Shown here: piece by piece, positions 23,964-33,100 of the stretch
Layout: each line of letters opens with the position of its first letter
How positions within the stretch are numbered: position 1 is the stretch's first letter
Assembly: GCF_036345995.1 (NCBI RefSeq)
Contig: NZ_CP107796.1
Span: forward strand, 4,960,001-5,024,000
Direction of reading: 5' to 3'
DNA from: Streptomyces sp. NBC_00557
GTDB taxonomy: Bacteria; Actinomycetota; Actinomycetes; Streptomycetales; Streptomycetaceae
DNA: 64,000 nt
The notes under the pieces: model-generated
What the model saw: only the letters and a program-made list of their open reading frames with translations
What the model was told of the DNA's origin: nothing
Database searches by the model: none
Program-made: the position numbers and the translations under genes

Positions 23964-26201
23964 TCAGCACCCCTCGGTGACGGTCAGGGCACCGGAAGGT
24001 TGCGGCACGGTGGCCGGCGGTGACCCGGCGCAGGCCGACGGCACCGGCTTGCGCTCGGCGAGCGGGATCACCGGCAGCGGCTCCGTCTCGCCCAGCACCA
24101 CATGCCGTACGACCCGCTCGGCGGCGCGTCCGTCGTCGTGGGGGCAGAACCGCTCCCGGAACACCGCCCGCAGCTGGGCCGAGCGCGAGCCGCGCCATTG
24201 GCCGGTCGCGAAGATGTCGATCAGCTCGTCCTCGCTGTGCCCGACCGCGCCCGGCGGGAAGGCGGGCAGGTCGACGTAGGCGCCGCTGGCCGCCCGGTAC
24301 ACCTCCCAGTCGCCGGTGTGCACCACGATCGGCCGGTCCAGACCCGCGTAGTCGAACATGATCGGGTGGTAGTCGGTGAGCAGGGCGTCCGAGGCCAGGC
24401 ACAGGGCCTGCACGCTCGGGTGGTCGCGGACGTCGATGATCCGGGGGCCCTCGGGGCACCGCTCGCCGTGGGTGCGGGCCAGGATCACGAAGCGGGGGCC
24501 GAGCCGGCGCGCGATCCGCTCCAGGTCCAGCGGCGGGCGCTGGGTGCGCACATGGTCCCGGCGGGCCGGCGCGTACAGGACCGCGACCGCGCCCGGCGGG
24601 ACACCGAGCGACTCGCGCAGCCGGGTCACGTCCGCCGACGTGGCCCGCTGGAACACGTCGTTGCGCGGCGAGCCGTACTCCAGCGTGCGGTACCGGCCCG
24701 GGAAGACCCGCTCCCAGACGAGCGTCGCGTGCCGGTTGCCGGACAGTACGACGTCCCACTGGTCCACGCCGCGCAGCAGCCCGGCGAAGTCGGTGCCGCG
24801 GGCCGCCGCCGGGCGCTCCTGCAGGTCCAGGCCCGTGTGCCCCAGCGGCGTGCCCTGCTGGGCCCGGACCAGGATCTGCCCGCGCCGCTTGCGCAGCCCC
24901 GTCTCCAGGACGTCGTCGGTGACCAGGTACTTGGCGCGGGCCAGCGCCGTCCAGCAGGCGGCAGTGCCGGGGCGCAGCCGGCGCGGGCCGGGCGGCACCG
25001 TGTGCTCGTGCTCGGGGCGGGCGATCCAGGCGGTGCGGATGTGCGGGGCGTGGGTGCGGAACGCCTCCTCCAGGGCGCCCGGGTCGCCGCCGTGGCCCCG
25101 GCCCGCGCCCGAGGCGAACACCGCCCGGTCGGCGCGGACGGGCAGCCGCAGCTGGATCCGGTAGTGCAGCCGCAGCACACCGGTGCGCAGGGCGCGGGCC
25201 AGCCGCACCGCCGCCTTCAGCGTGCGCCGGCGCACGGCCGAGGCCAGCCGGAGGGCGCGGAACGTGCGGTGCAGACCGAAGCGGACCAGGATGTTCCGGC
25301 GCCGCATCCGGGCGCCGGGGGCATGATGGCGGCGGTAGTGGGCGCGGGCCCGGCGCAGGAACTCGCCGTGGCTGCCGCGCGGCAGCCGGCCCCTCCTGGT
25401 GAACACCGTCGCGTAGTGGTCGATCATGCGGCGGAACAACTCCGGGCGCCAGCAGGACAGTTCCGGACGCGCGTCGACGTAGGCGAACACCCGGTCGTAC
25501 TGCTCGAAGAGGTCGAAGTGCCTGCGGCTGGTGGTGCCGAGGATGTTGCCCTGCCGGCGCTGCCGGTAGTGCACGCACACCCGGTCCAGGGTGGCGATCG
25601 ACTCCGCCGCCATCAGCACCGGGAACGTCCACGGGGTGTCCTCGTAGTAGCCCGGCGGGAAGGCGAAGCCGTGGCGTTCGACGAACTCCCGCCGGCAGGC
25701 CTTGTTCCAGGCCACCATCAGCAGCCGCAGCAGTTCCGGCCGGTCCCGCAGGCGGAAGGGCGCCGGGCCCTGCTCGGTCAGCGGGCCGGTGAGCTGGTTG
25801 CGCACCGACCGGCCGTCCCAGTACGTGCGCGCGTAGTCGTACACCAGCACGTCCGGCTCGCCGGACTCCTTGATCCGGTCGGCGATCGCGCGCAGCGCGC
25901 CCGGGGCGAGCGTGTCGTCGCTGTCCAGGAAGAGCAGATAGTCACCGGTCGCCTGGGCGATGCCCGCGTTCCTGGCCCGGCCGAGCCCCTGGTTCTCGGC
26001 CAGGTGCACGGGCCGCACGCGCGCGTCGCGGGCCGCGTACTCCTCGATGATCTCCCCGCAGGCGTCCGGCGAGCAGTCGTCCACGGCGATCAGTTCCAGA
26101 TCGGGGTACGACTGCGTCAGCACCGAGTCCAGGCACTCGGAGAGATACGCCTGGACCTTGTACGCGGGGACAATGACACTGAACCTGGGCAAGGCGGGCA
26201 T
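23964..26201 (-). CDS. GT2-TagF fusion with strongly diverged TagF half
   Basis: 745 residues. The GT2 domain (about 5-235) is intact: FSVIVPAYKVQAYL, LIAVDDCSPDACG, QGLGRARNAGI, LFLDSDDTL and YYEDTPWTFP, very like the protein at 19396-21603. The linker is unusually basic. In the TagF half the motif reads RAQQGTPLGHTG (Gln449 for the catalytic His and loss of the following Lys), the second motif is VLYAPARRD, and the phosphate-binding site is TDYHPIMFDYAGLDRP instead of TDYSS. The second His in LARTHGER remains. The GT2 half is probably active while the C-terminal half may have lost or changed its activity. It is first in the minus-strand group and follows a terminator at 26315-26342. Confidence 0.85.
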   Translation of the reverse strand: MPALPRFSVIVPAYKVQAYLSECLDSVLTQSYPDLELIAVDDCSPDACGEIIEEYAARDARVRPVHLAENQGLGRARNAGIAQATGDYLLFLDSDDTLAPGALRAIADRIKESGEPDVLVYDYARTYWDGRSVRNQLTGPLTEQGPAPFRLRDRPELLRLLMVAWNKACRREFVERHGFAFPPGYYEDTPWTFPVLMAAESIATLDRVCVHYRQRRQGNILGTTSRRHFDLFEQYDRVFAYVDARPELSCWRPELFRRMIDHYATVFTRRGRLPRGSHGEFLRRARAHYRRHHAPGARMRRRNILVRFGLHRTFRALRLASAVRRRTLKAAVRLARALRTGVLRLHYRIQLRLPVRADRAVFASGAGRGHGGDPGALEEAFRTHAPHIRTAWIARPEHEHTVPPGPRRLRPGTAACWTALARAKYLVTDDVLETGLRKRRGQILVRAQQGTPLGHTGLDLQERPAAARGTDFAGLLRGVDQWDVVLSGNRHATLVWERVFPGRYRTLEYGSPRNDVFQRATSADVTRLRESLGVPPGAVAVLYAPARRDHVRTQRPPLDLERIARRLGPRFVILARTHGERCPEGPRIIDVRDHPSVQALCLASDALLTDYHPIMFDYAGLDRPIVVHTGDWEVYRAASGAYVDLPAFPPGAVGHSEDELIDIFATGQWRGSRSAQLRAVFRERFCPHDDGRAAERVVRHVVLGETEPLPVIPLAERKPVPSACAGSPPATVPQPSGALTVTEGC

Positions 26202-26314
26202 CCATGGGTCGTCGGTAGGCGCGGGGGTTCTGACCGGAAACGGCCGATGGAGTGAATTGGTTACGGTTCGTACGGCATGTGGGGGACGCCAGGACGACGG
26301 CCGGTGAACGGCGA

Positions 26315-26342
26315 GGGGCGGACCCGCCCGCGGGCCCGCCCC
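26315..26342 (-). terminator. Hairpin after the sugar ABC operon
   Basis: GGGGCGGACCCG (26315-26326) pairs with CGGGCCCGCCCC (26331-26342), with one mismatch and a 4-nt loop, 14 bases beyond the stop of the last permease gene. Confidence 0.65.
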
Positions 26343-26355
26343 CTGTGGAGAGCGG

Positions 26356-27264
26356 CTACTTGACCGCGCCCGCCATCACTCCGGACACGAACTGCCGCTG
26401 GAACGCGAAGAACACGGCCAGCGGGATCACCATGGAGATGAACGCGCCGGGCGCCAGCACGTCGATGTTGTTGCCGAACTGCCGGACCTGCGTCTGCAGC
26501 GCGACCGTGATCGGCTGGGTGCCCGACTTGGTGAACACCAGCGCGACCAGCATGTCGTTCCACACCCACAGGAACTGGAAGATGCCGAGGCTCGCGATCG
26601 CCGGGCCGCCGAGCGGCATCACCACCCGCGCGAACAGCCGCAGTTCACCGGCGCCGTCCAGCCGGGCCGCCTCCAGCAGCTCGCGCGGGATCTCCGCGAA
26701 GAAGTTCCGCAGCAGGAACACCGCGAACGGCAGACCGAAACCCGTGTGGAACAGGATCACCCCGAGGATCGTCCCGAACAGGCCGATCTTGCCGAACAGT
26801 TCGGCGATCGGGATCAGTGCCACCTGCACCGGCACCACCAGCAGGCTCACCACGCCCAGGAACCACCAGTCCCGGCCCGGGAACTCCATCCACGCGAACG
26901 CGTAGCCCGCGAGGGAGCCGACCACGACGACCAGGACCGTCGCCGGGACCGTGATCAGCACGGTGTTCCACAGGGAATGGGTGATGTCGCCGTTCTCCAG
27001 CAGCTTGCGATAGCTCTCGAACGTCAGCTGGGACGGCCTGGAGAACACCTTCCACCAGCCGCTCGCGCTCATGTCCTCGGGCGCCCGCAGCGAGGAGACG
27101 AGCAGACCGATCGTCGGCACCAGCCAGAACAGGCCGACCACGATCAGGAAGACGCGGACCAGCCCGCCGCTCAGCTTCTCGGCGATCTTCGCCCCGACCG
27201 ACTGCCGCGCCTTCACCGTCCGCACCGGCCCGGCCTTCGTGACACTCCCGGCGGCCACCGTCAT
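26356..27264 (-). CDS. Sugar ABC importer permease, MalG type
   Basis: 302 residues with six membrane helices (the first about 35-57). The cytoplasmic EAA loop, which docks the ATPase, reads IPRELLEAARLDGAGELRLF. The C-terminus ends in QRQFVSGVMAGAVK, a typical MalG-type tail. Its ATG overlaps the stop of the MalF-type gene in an ATGA junction, so the two are coupled. No ATPase gene is present; Streptomyces sugar importers of this type usually share the MsiK ATPase encoded elsewhere. Confidence 0.92.
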   Translation of the reverse strand: MTVAAGSVTKAGPVRTVKARQSVGAKIAEKLSGGLVRVFLIVVGLFWLVPTIGLLVSSLRAPEDMSASGWWKVFSRPSQLTFESYRKLLENGDITHSLWNTVLITVPATVLVVVVGSLAGYAFAWMEFPGRDWWFLGVVSLLVVPVQVALIPIAELFGKIGLFGTILGVILFHTGFGLPFAVFLLRNFFAEIPRELLEAARLDGAGELRLFARVVMPLGGPAIASLGIFQFLWVWNDMLVALVFTKSGTQPITVALQTQVRQFGNNIDVLAPGAFISMVIPLAVFFAFQRQFVSGVMAGAVK

Positions 27265-28607
27265 CGCCTGACCTCCCGCCTCAGCCGACGGATGTTGAAC
27301 AGCATCACCGGGATCACCAGGACCAGCAGCAGGACGGCGATGGCGCTGGCGACGCCCGGCTGGTTCTCGGCGAAGCCCTTGCGGTACAGCTCCAGCGCCA
27401 GCACGTTCGCGTCGTCCTGGGAGGAGCCCGGGGCGATGATGTAGACGAGGTCGAACACCTTCAGCACGTTGATCATCAGCGTGACGGTGACGACCGCGAG
27501 GACCGGGGCCAGCAGCGGCACGGTGACCTTGCGGAACACCTGCCACTCGTTGGCGCCGTCCACCCGCGCCGCCTCCAGCAGCTCCCGGGGCACGCCCGCG
27601 AGCCCGGCCGCGATCAGCACCATCGCGAAGCCCGCCCACATCCACACGTACGCCCCGATGACCGCCGGGGTGACCAGCGACGGGCCGAGCCACTCGACCC
27701 CGTTGTACGGCTCCCGGAAGTTGCTCGCCGGAAGCCGCAGCCGGGCCCCGTCGGCCGAGGCGGGCAGCGTGAACGTGCCGTCCCCGGACGCCTTGGCCGA
27801 GGCGACCACCTTGCCGTCCTTCACGGCCTCGATCCGCATCCCGGCGTACCCCAGCTCGGACGGGTCGGGCGCGCCGAGCCGGCCCACGCCCTTGCCGCGC
27901 GTGAAGTCCTGCCAGGTGGTGCCGGTGATCCTCCCCGGCTCCGGCTTGGCCGCCGCGGCCTTCTTCGCGCCGTCCGGCATCTGGTCCGGGGCGACGCCGA
28001 CGAGGGGCAGCGTGACCGGCTGCCCCGCGTGCACCGGGGCCTTCGTGATGAAGCCGCCGGCCTGCGGGACGAGCGGCGACTCGCGGCCCGGGTGGGCCTT
28101 CGGGAACGCCGACGACTGCGCGAAGGTGTCGTGCACGCCCACCCACACCGCGTTCGCCACGCCCTTGTTCGGGTCCTGGTCGTACACCAGCCGGAAGATG
28201 ATCCCGGCCGCCAGCATCGAGATCGCCATCGGCATGAAGACGACCAGCTTGAACGCCGTCCCCCAGCGCACCCGTTCGGTCAGCACCGCGAAGATCAGAC
28301 CGAGCGCGGTGGAGACCGTGGGCGCGAACACCACCCAGATGACGTTGTTCTTCAGGGCGGTGCGGATGCCGTCGTCCGTGAAGAGCGTCTTGTAGTTGTC
28401 GACTCCGGAGAAACCGTCGCCGTTCGCGTCGTAGAAGCTGCGGACGACCGAGTACCCGATCGGGTAGACCACGAGCGCGCCGAGCAGCACCAGGGCGGGC
28501 AGCAGGAACAGCGCTGCCACCGCCTTGCGGGTGCCGGTCACGCTCTTGCGACTGCGGGGCGCGGCGGGGCCCGGTGGGGCCCCGGCCGCCGTTGCCGCCG
28601 ACGCCAT
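27261..28607 (-). CDS. Sugar ABC importer permease, MalF type, with large extracytoplasmic insertion
   Basis: 448 residues, about 140 longer than most MalF-type permeases of this family. Helices at about 30-52, 88-110 and 118-141 are followed by a soluble stretch at about 150-308 and then the remaining helices, with the EAA loop VPRELLEAARVDGANEWQVF. The insertion includes GRITGTTWQDFTRGKG and a beta-rich segment, MRIEAVKDGKVVASAKASGD, continuing to residue 296. Its place between the third and fourth helices is like the P2 loop of E. coli MalF, which contacts the binding protein, but the sequence looks unrelated. It probably touches the lipoprotein encoded just upstream, 7 bases away. Confidence 0.9.
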   Translation of the reverse strand: MASAATAAGAPPGPAAPRSRKSVTGTRKAVAALFLLPALVLLGALVVYPIGYSVVRSFYDANGDGFSGVDNYKTLFTDDGIRTALKNNVIWVVFAPTVSTALGLIFAVLTERVRWGTAFKLVVFMPMAISMLAAGIIFRLVYDQDPNKGVANAVWVGVHDTFAQSSAFPKAHPGRESPLVPQAGGFITKAPVHAGQPVTLPLVGVAPDQMPDGAKKAAAAKPEPGRITGTTWQDFTRGKGVGRLGAPDPSELGYAGMRIEAVKDGKVVASAKASGDGTFTLPASADGARLRLPASNFREPYNGVEWLGPSLVTPAVIGAYVWMWAGFAMVLIAAGLAGVPRELLEAARVDGANEWQVFRKVTVPLLAPVLAVVTVTLMINVLKVFDLVYIIAPGSSQDDANVLALELYRKGFAENQPGVASAIAVLLLVLVIPVMLFNIRRLRREVRR

Positions 28608-28614
28608 CGCCGGC

Positions 28615-29997
28615 TCAGCTCCCGCTTCCGTACGCGGCCGCCGCGTCCTTCTCCAGCTTCGCCTGGGTGCCCGCGACGTCCGTGGGGTTCTTCAGGAAGT
28701 CCTGCAGGTCCTTCCACTCGCCCTTGCCCGGGGTGCCGCCGAAGGCCTGCGGCGCCTGGTCGGACATGTCGAAGCGGAAGTCGTCGCCGGACGCGATCAG
28801 CGCCTTGGCGATCTTCTGCTGCACCGCGTTCGGATACGCCGAGACCGGCACGTTCTTGTTCGGCGACAGATAGCCGCCGAGCTTCGCCTGGATCGTCGCC
28901 GCGTCCGGGGAGGCGAGGAAGGTGACCAGGGCCTGGGCCGCCTTGGAGTCCTTCAGGATCACCGCCGCGTCACCGCCGGAGACCACGGGCGCGGTGGCGC
29001 CGACCGCCGGGAACGGGAACACCTTCGCGTCCGTGCCGATCTTCGCCTTGGTCTCACCGATGTTGACCTGGGCGAAGTCGCCCTCGTAGACCATTGCGGA
29101 CTTCGGCTGGTCGCCGCCGTTGAAGGTCTGGGTGACCGAGGCCGGGAACTCCGTCTGCAGCGCGCCGTTCTGGCCGCCCGCGAGATAGTCCTTCTTGCCC
29201 CAGATCTGCGCGAGGGTCGTCAGCGCCTGCTTGACCGACGGATCCGTCCACTTGATCTTGTGCTGGGCCAGCTCGTCGTACTTCTGCGGCCCCGCCTGGG
29301 ACAGGTAGACGTTCTCGAACCAGTCCGTCAGCGGCCAGCCGTCCGCGCCGGCCACCGAGAACGGTGTGACACCCGAGTCGTACACCGCCTGCGACGTGGT
29401 CAGCAGGTCCTTCCAGGTCTTCGGCTCCTTGGCGCCCGCGTTCGCGAACACCTTGGCGTTGTACCAGATCAGCGACTTGTTGGCGGCCTTGTAGTAGACG
29501 CCGTACTGCTTGCCGTCGACCTTGCCGATGTCCTGCCAGCCCTGCGAGTAGTTCTTCTGCAACTCCTTCACGGCCTCCGGGCCGAGCGGCTTGGCCCACT
29601 TGCGCTGCACGGCCTGCTTGATGGCGCCGGGCTGCGGCAGCATGGCCACGTCCGGCGGCTGGCCGCCCGCGATCTTCGAACCGAGGAAGTTGATGATCGG
29701 GTCCTGGGCGGGCACGAAGGTGACCTTCGCGCCGGTGCGCCGGGTGAACTCGGCCAGGACCTGCTTGAAGTTCTTCTGCTCCTGACCGGTCCAGACGGCG
29801 GCGATCTCCAGGCTGGCGCCGTTCAGCTTCGGCAGGCTGACGGTCGAACCCGTCTGGGACGGCTCGCTTTTGTCCCCGTTGCTCTTCTTGCCGTTGTCCC
29901 CGCTGGAGCACGCGGTGAGCGCCAGGGCTCCCGCGAGCAGTGCGGCGAGTGTCGTGACGGCCCTGCTCGTCCGGATGGTGCTGCTCTTTCCGTGCAT
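28615..29997 (-). CDS. Extracellular sugar-binding lipoprotein of the ABC importer
   Basis: 460 residues from the ATG at 29997 (GGGGA 4 bases upstream; the GTG directly before it is the alternative). A lipoprotein signal peptide ends in LALTAC with Cys30 as the lipidated residue, followed by a Ser/Lys/Asp-rich tether. The mature part (about 55-460) has the layout of cluster-1 solute-binding proteins: LEIAAVWTGQEQKNFKQVLA, then PDVAMLPQPGAIKQ and YKAANKSLIWYNAKVF. It captures a saccharide outside the membrane and passes it to the two permeases that follow in the same operon. The ligand cannot be read. No LacI-type regulator is adjacent. Confidence 0.92.
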   Translation of the reverse strand: MHGKSSTIRTSRAVTTLAALLAGALALTACSSGDNGKKSNGDKSEPSQTGSTVSLPKLNGASLEIAAVWTGQEQKNFKQVLAEFTRRTGAKVTFVPAQDPIINFLGSKIAGGQPPDVAMLPQPGAIKQAVQRKWAKPLGPEAVKELQKNYSQGWQDIGKVDGKQYGVYYKAANKSLIWYNAKVFANAGAKEPKTWKDLLTTSQAVYDSGVTPFSVAGADGWPLTDWFENVYLSQAGPQKYDELAQHKIKWTDPSVKQALTTLAQIWGKKDYLAGGQNGALQTEFPASVTQTFNGGDQPKSAMVYEGDFAQVNIGETKAKIGTDAKVFPFPAVGATAPVVSGGDAAVILKDSKAAQALVTFLASPDAATIQAKLGGYLSPNKNVPVSAYPNAVQQKIAKALIASGDDFRFDMSDQAPQAFGGTPGKGEWKDLQDFLKNPTDVAGTQAKLEKDAAAAYGSGS

Positions 29998-30164
29998 CAC
30001 TTCCCCGTTCTTCGTTCTTCGTTGAACGTCAGAACTCTGTCCCGTGCGCTCCGGTCTACGCCGGGCCGTTCATGGTGGGCAAGAGCGCCTGCGCTGTCCA
30101 GCGGCGCATCGTGACCCGCTCGTGACCGGGAAGGCATGCGGCTGGTCCCCGACGGGAGACCCGG

Positions 30165-33100
30165 CTAGAGAAGGGACGGAAGCCGGGCCGCGGACACCTC
30201 GCGCGCCGCCCGCTCCAGCGCGCTCGCCAGCAGGGCCAGGTCCGTGGGTCCGTTGCCCAGCTCCCGCACGGGCCGGCGGGCCGGCGGATCGCCCATGCGC
30301 TGCCAGTCCAGCGGGACCACCGTGGGCCGCTGGGTCGCGGTCCGCGGGATGCGGCCCGTGACCCGGCCGCCCTGGAAACCGACGGCCCGGCCGTCCGCGT
30401 ACACCAGCCGGCCACGCCCCGCCGCCGGTTCGTCCGGCCCCTGCCGGGGAGCGTCCAGCGCGATGCGCAGGGCCGCCCGCCGTGCCGGCTCCGTCTCCGC
30501 CGTACGGCCCCCGGTCCCGGCAGCCGCCACCACATGCACCCCGAGCCCCTCGCCCTCCCGGGCCACCGCCTCCAGCGCGCGCATCACCGAACCGGCGGCG
30601 GGCCGGCCCGGCGAGCCCAGCGGGGGCGAGACCAGCGCGTCCAGGTCGTCGACGACGACCACGAGCCGCGGCAACGGCGGCGCCGCCTCGGCCTGCTGCC
30701 GCGCGGCCGCGCCCGGCCGCAGCCGCAGGGTGGAGCTGGGCGGCGCCTCCAGGTCGCCGTTCGCGGGCGTGCGCTGCGCCACGATCCGCCCCGCCACCGC
30801 ACGCCCCGCGTGCCACTGTGCGAAGTCCGTCCGGCCCAGCAGCTCCGCCCGCCGCTTCAGCTCGGCGGTCAGCGACTGGGCGAACTCCCGCATCCGCACG
30901 GGGTCGTTGGCGATCAGGTGCGTGGTGACGTGCGGTATGTCCGTGCACACGTGCAGGCCCTCGGTGCGCCCGGCGCCCACGCCGACGCCGTCCCGGCCGT
31001 CGATCAGCACCATGCCCAGCCGGTCCGGCCGCTCGGCGGCGGCCAGCGAGGCCACCACGGCCCGCAGCAACTCCGTACGACCGCTGCCGGCCGGCCCCTC
31101 TATCAGCAGATGCGGACCGTCGGCGACGAGGTCGACGGTGACCGGCCCGCGCGGCCCGGCGCCGAGCACGGCGCGCGCCCGCCCGCCCAGGGACCGGGTG
31201 TCGTCGGCCGCGTCGGCCCAGCGCGCCATCAGCGACGCCGGGGTGGCCCGGGCCAGCCCCAGCTCGTCCAGCAGCCGCGCCGACTGCGGCAGCGGCGCCG
31301 CCAGACGGGGCTCCCGCACACCGGCCGGAGCATCCGGGCGCAGTGGCGCCAGCGCCCGCGCGAACCGCTCCGCCCAGGCGCCGGACACGGCGTCCACGGC
31401 GGCGAGCGTCCCCGGGCCGACGGGGCCGCCCGGCGCCACCCGCATCAGCCGCAGCGCCGTCGCCACGTCGCCGCTGAGCAGCGCGACGGCACCGCAGTGC
31501 CGGAACGTCGGCGTCACCGCGCACGCGGCCTCGTACGTCAGCGACACCGGGGAGGCGGGGGAGGCGGGCTCGGTCTCGGCGAGACACACCACATGGATCC
31601 CGGCCCGCGGCCCGGCCACGGCCAGCCGCGCCACCGCGTCCCGCAGCGCGGCGCCCCCGGGATCACCGTCCACGACGACGACGGTGTACGGCCCCGGGAA
31701 CCCGCCGGCCTCGCCGATTCCGGCGTCTTCCCTGGCCCAGGAGGGGCGACGAGCGGGGGCGGGGTGGGAGGCCGTTGGGCGGGTGCCGCTCGGGGTGTGG
31801 GCGCCGGAGGTTCCGGGGGCGGGGTGGCCGGTTGCTTGGCCGTGCGCGGAGGCGCCGGGGGGGGTGGGGTGGCCCGGGACCGATCCATTGGTCCCGGTCG
31901 ATCCATGGGTCCCGGTGCCGGGATGGCCGGAACGGGTCGCCTGGGTGGGGGAGTCCCACTCGGCGGTCGCCTGGGTCAGGGCCGCGGGCGCAGGTGAAGG
32001 GGCGCCGAGGTGGTGGCCGGAGGCCGTGCCCTCCGGACCGGCGTCCTGGCGGGGCGTGCCCGTGGCGGTGCCGGGCGTGGCGGTGCCGTTCCTGGGGTTG
32101 GCGGCCGGGAGGGGGGCTGAGGCGGGGCGGGCCGTGCTTGCACCGGTCGTCGCGTGGTCGTCGACCCGGCGCAGCAGCTCCTCCGTACGGGCCGCCGCCT
32201 GCTCGCGGTCGTAGGCCAGCAGCAGCCTGCAGTCCTGGCCGTGCCCCGGCCGGACGTGCGGGAGCCAGCCCAGCCAGGCCCACTCGGCCGTGCGCTCCTC
32301 CACGGGACGGGAGCGGTCGGCGCTGATCAGCACGATCTCCAGCAGGTCGGGGGAGTGCAGCGCGGCCAGCTGGGCCAGCACCGCGCGGGCCAGTCCGGAC
32401 AGCCGGGGGCGCGGACCGGCCAGGCCCAGCGCGCCCGCCTCGCGTAGCGCGGTCGTCACGGGCACCGCGGGCAGCAGGCCGGAGCCGTCCGGGGCGCTGC
32501 GGTCGGCCGTGCCGAGCCGCACGGTCAGCGCCTCCGGGTGACCGGGCCCGCGCTCCCACAGCCGGGGGCCGGGGCCGAGCGCCGTCAGCAGCAGAGAGGC
32601 GGGATCCGGCCAGGTCTCGGGCTGCTGCGGCACGGTGCGGGCGGCCGGGGCGACGCCTGTGGGGGCCGCGGGGCCGCCGTACGTCTCGGGTGCGGCGGGC
32701 TGCTCCCCGCGTCCGCCGGTCAGCCGGCGCGCCCACGCGCCGAGGCCCCGCCGCCGGGTTCCCTGGGGGGTGTCGACGCCTCGGACGGGAGTGCCCTTAC
32801 GGCCGGTGCCCAGCGGCTGTCCGCCGGTCCCGCCGACACCGAGCCGCCCCGCGTGCGTGTCTCCGCCGGAGGGGCCGGGCGCGCTCTCGATCCGCGGCGC
32901 CCCGGCCTGTTCCGGCACCACGGCCGCGTCCTGCCGCCGATGCTCCTGCCCCCCGCTGCCGGAGGTCCCCCACCCACCGGCCCCGTAACCGTGCTGTGCG
33001 GGTGGGAACCCGGCCCCGGCCGAAGGCCGGACGCCCCCCAACGCACCCGCACCCGAGGACGTCCCGGCACCCGCGTCCGCGAACGCCCCCGCACCAGAAG

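Noticed and set aside
20389..24279. Very long plus-strand open frames opposite the fusion genes
   Set aside because: Compositional shadows of high-GC minus-strand genes: no domain motifs, no ribosome sites, and Gly/Arg/Val-rich sequence.
21610..25632. A 1340-residue minus-strand open frame
   Set aside because: Its first 600 residues are Arg/Pro/Gly-rich shadow translation of the gene at 23964-26201. The real gene starts at the ATG at 23811 behind AAAGGA.
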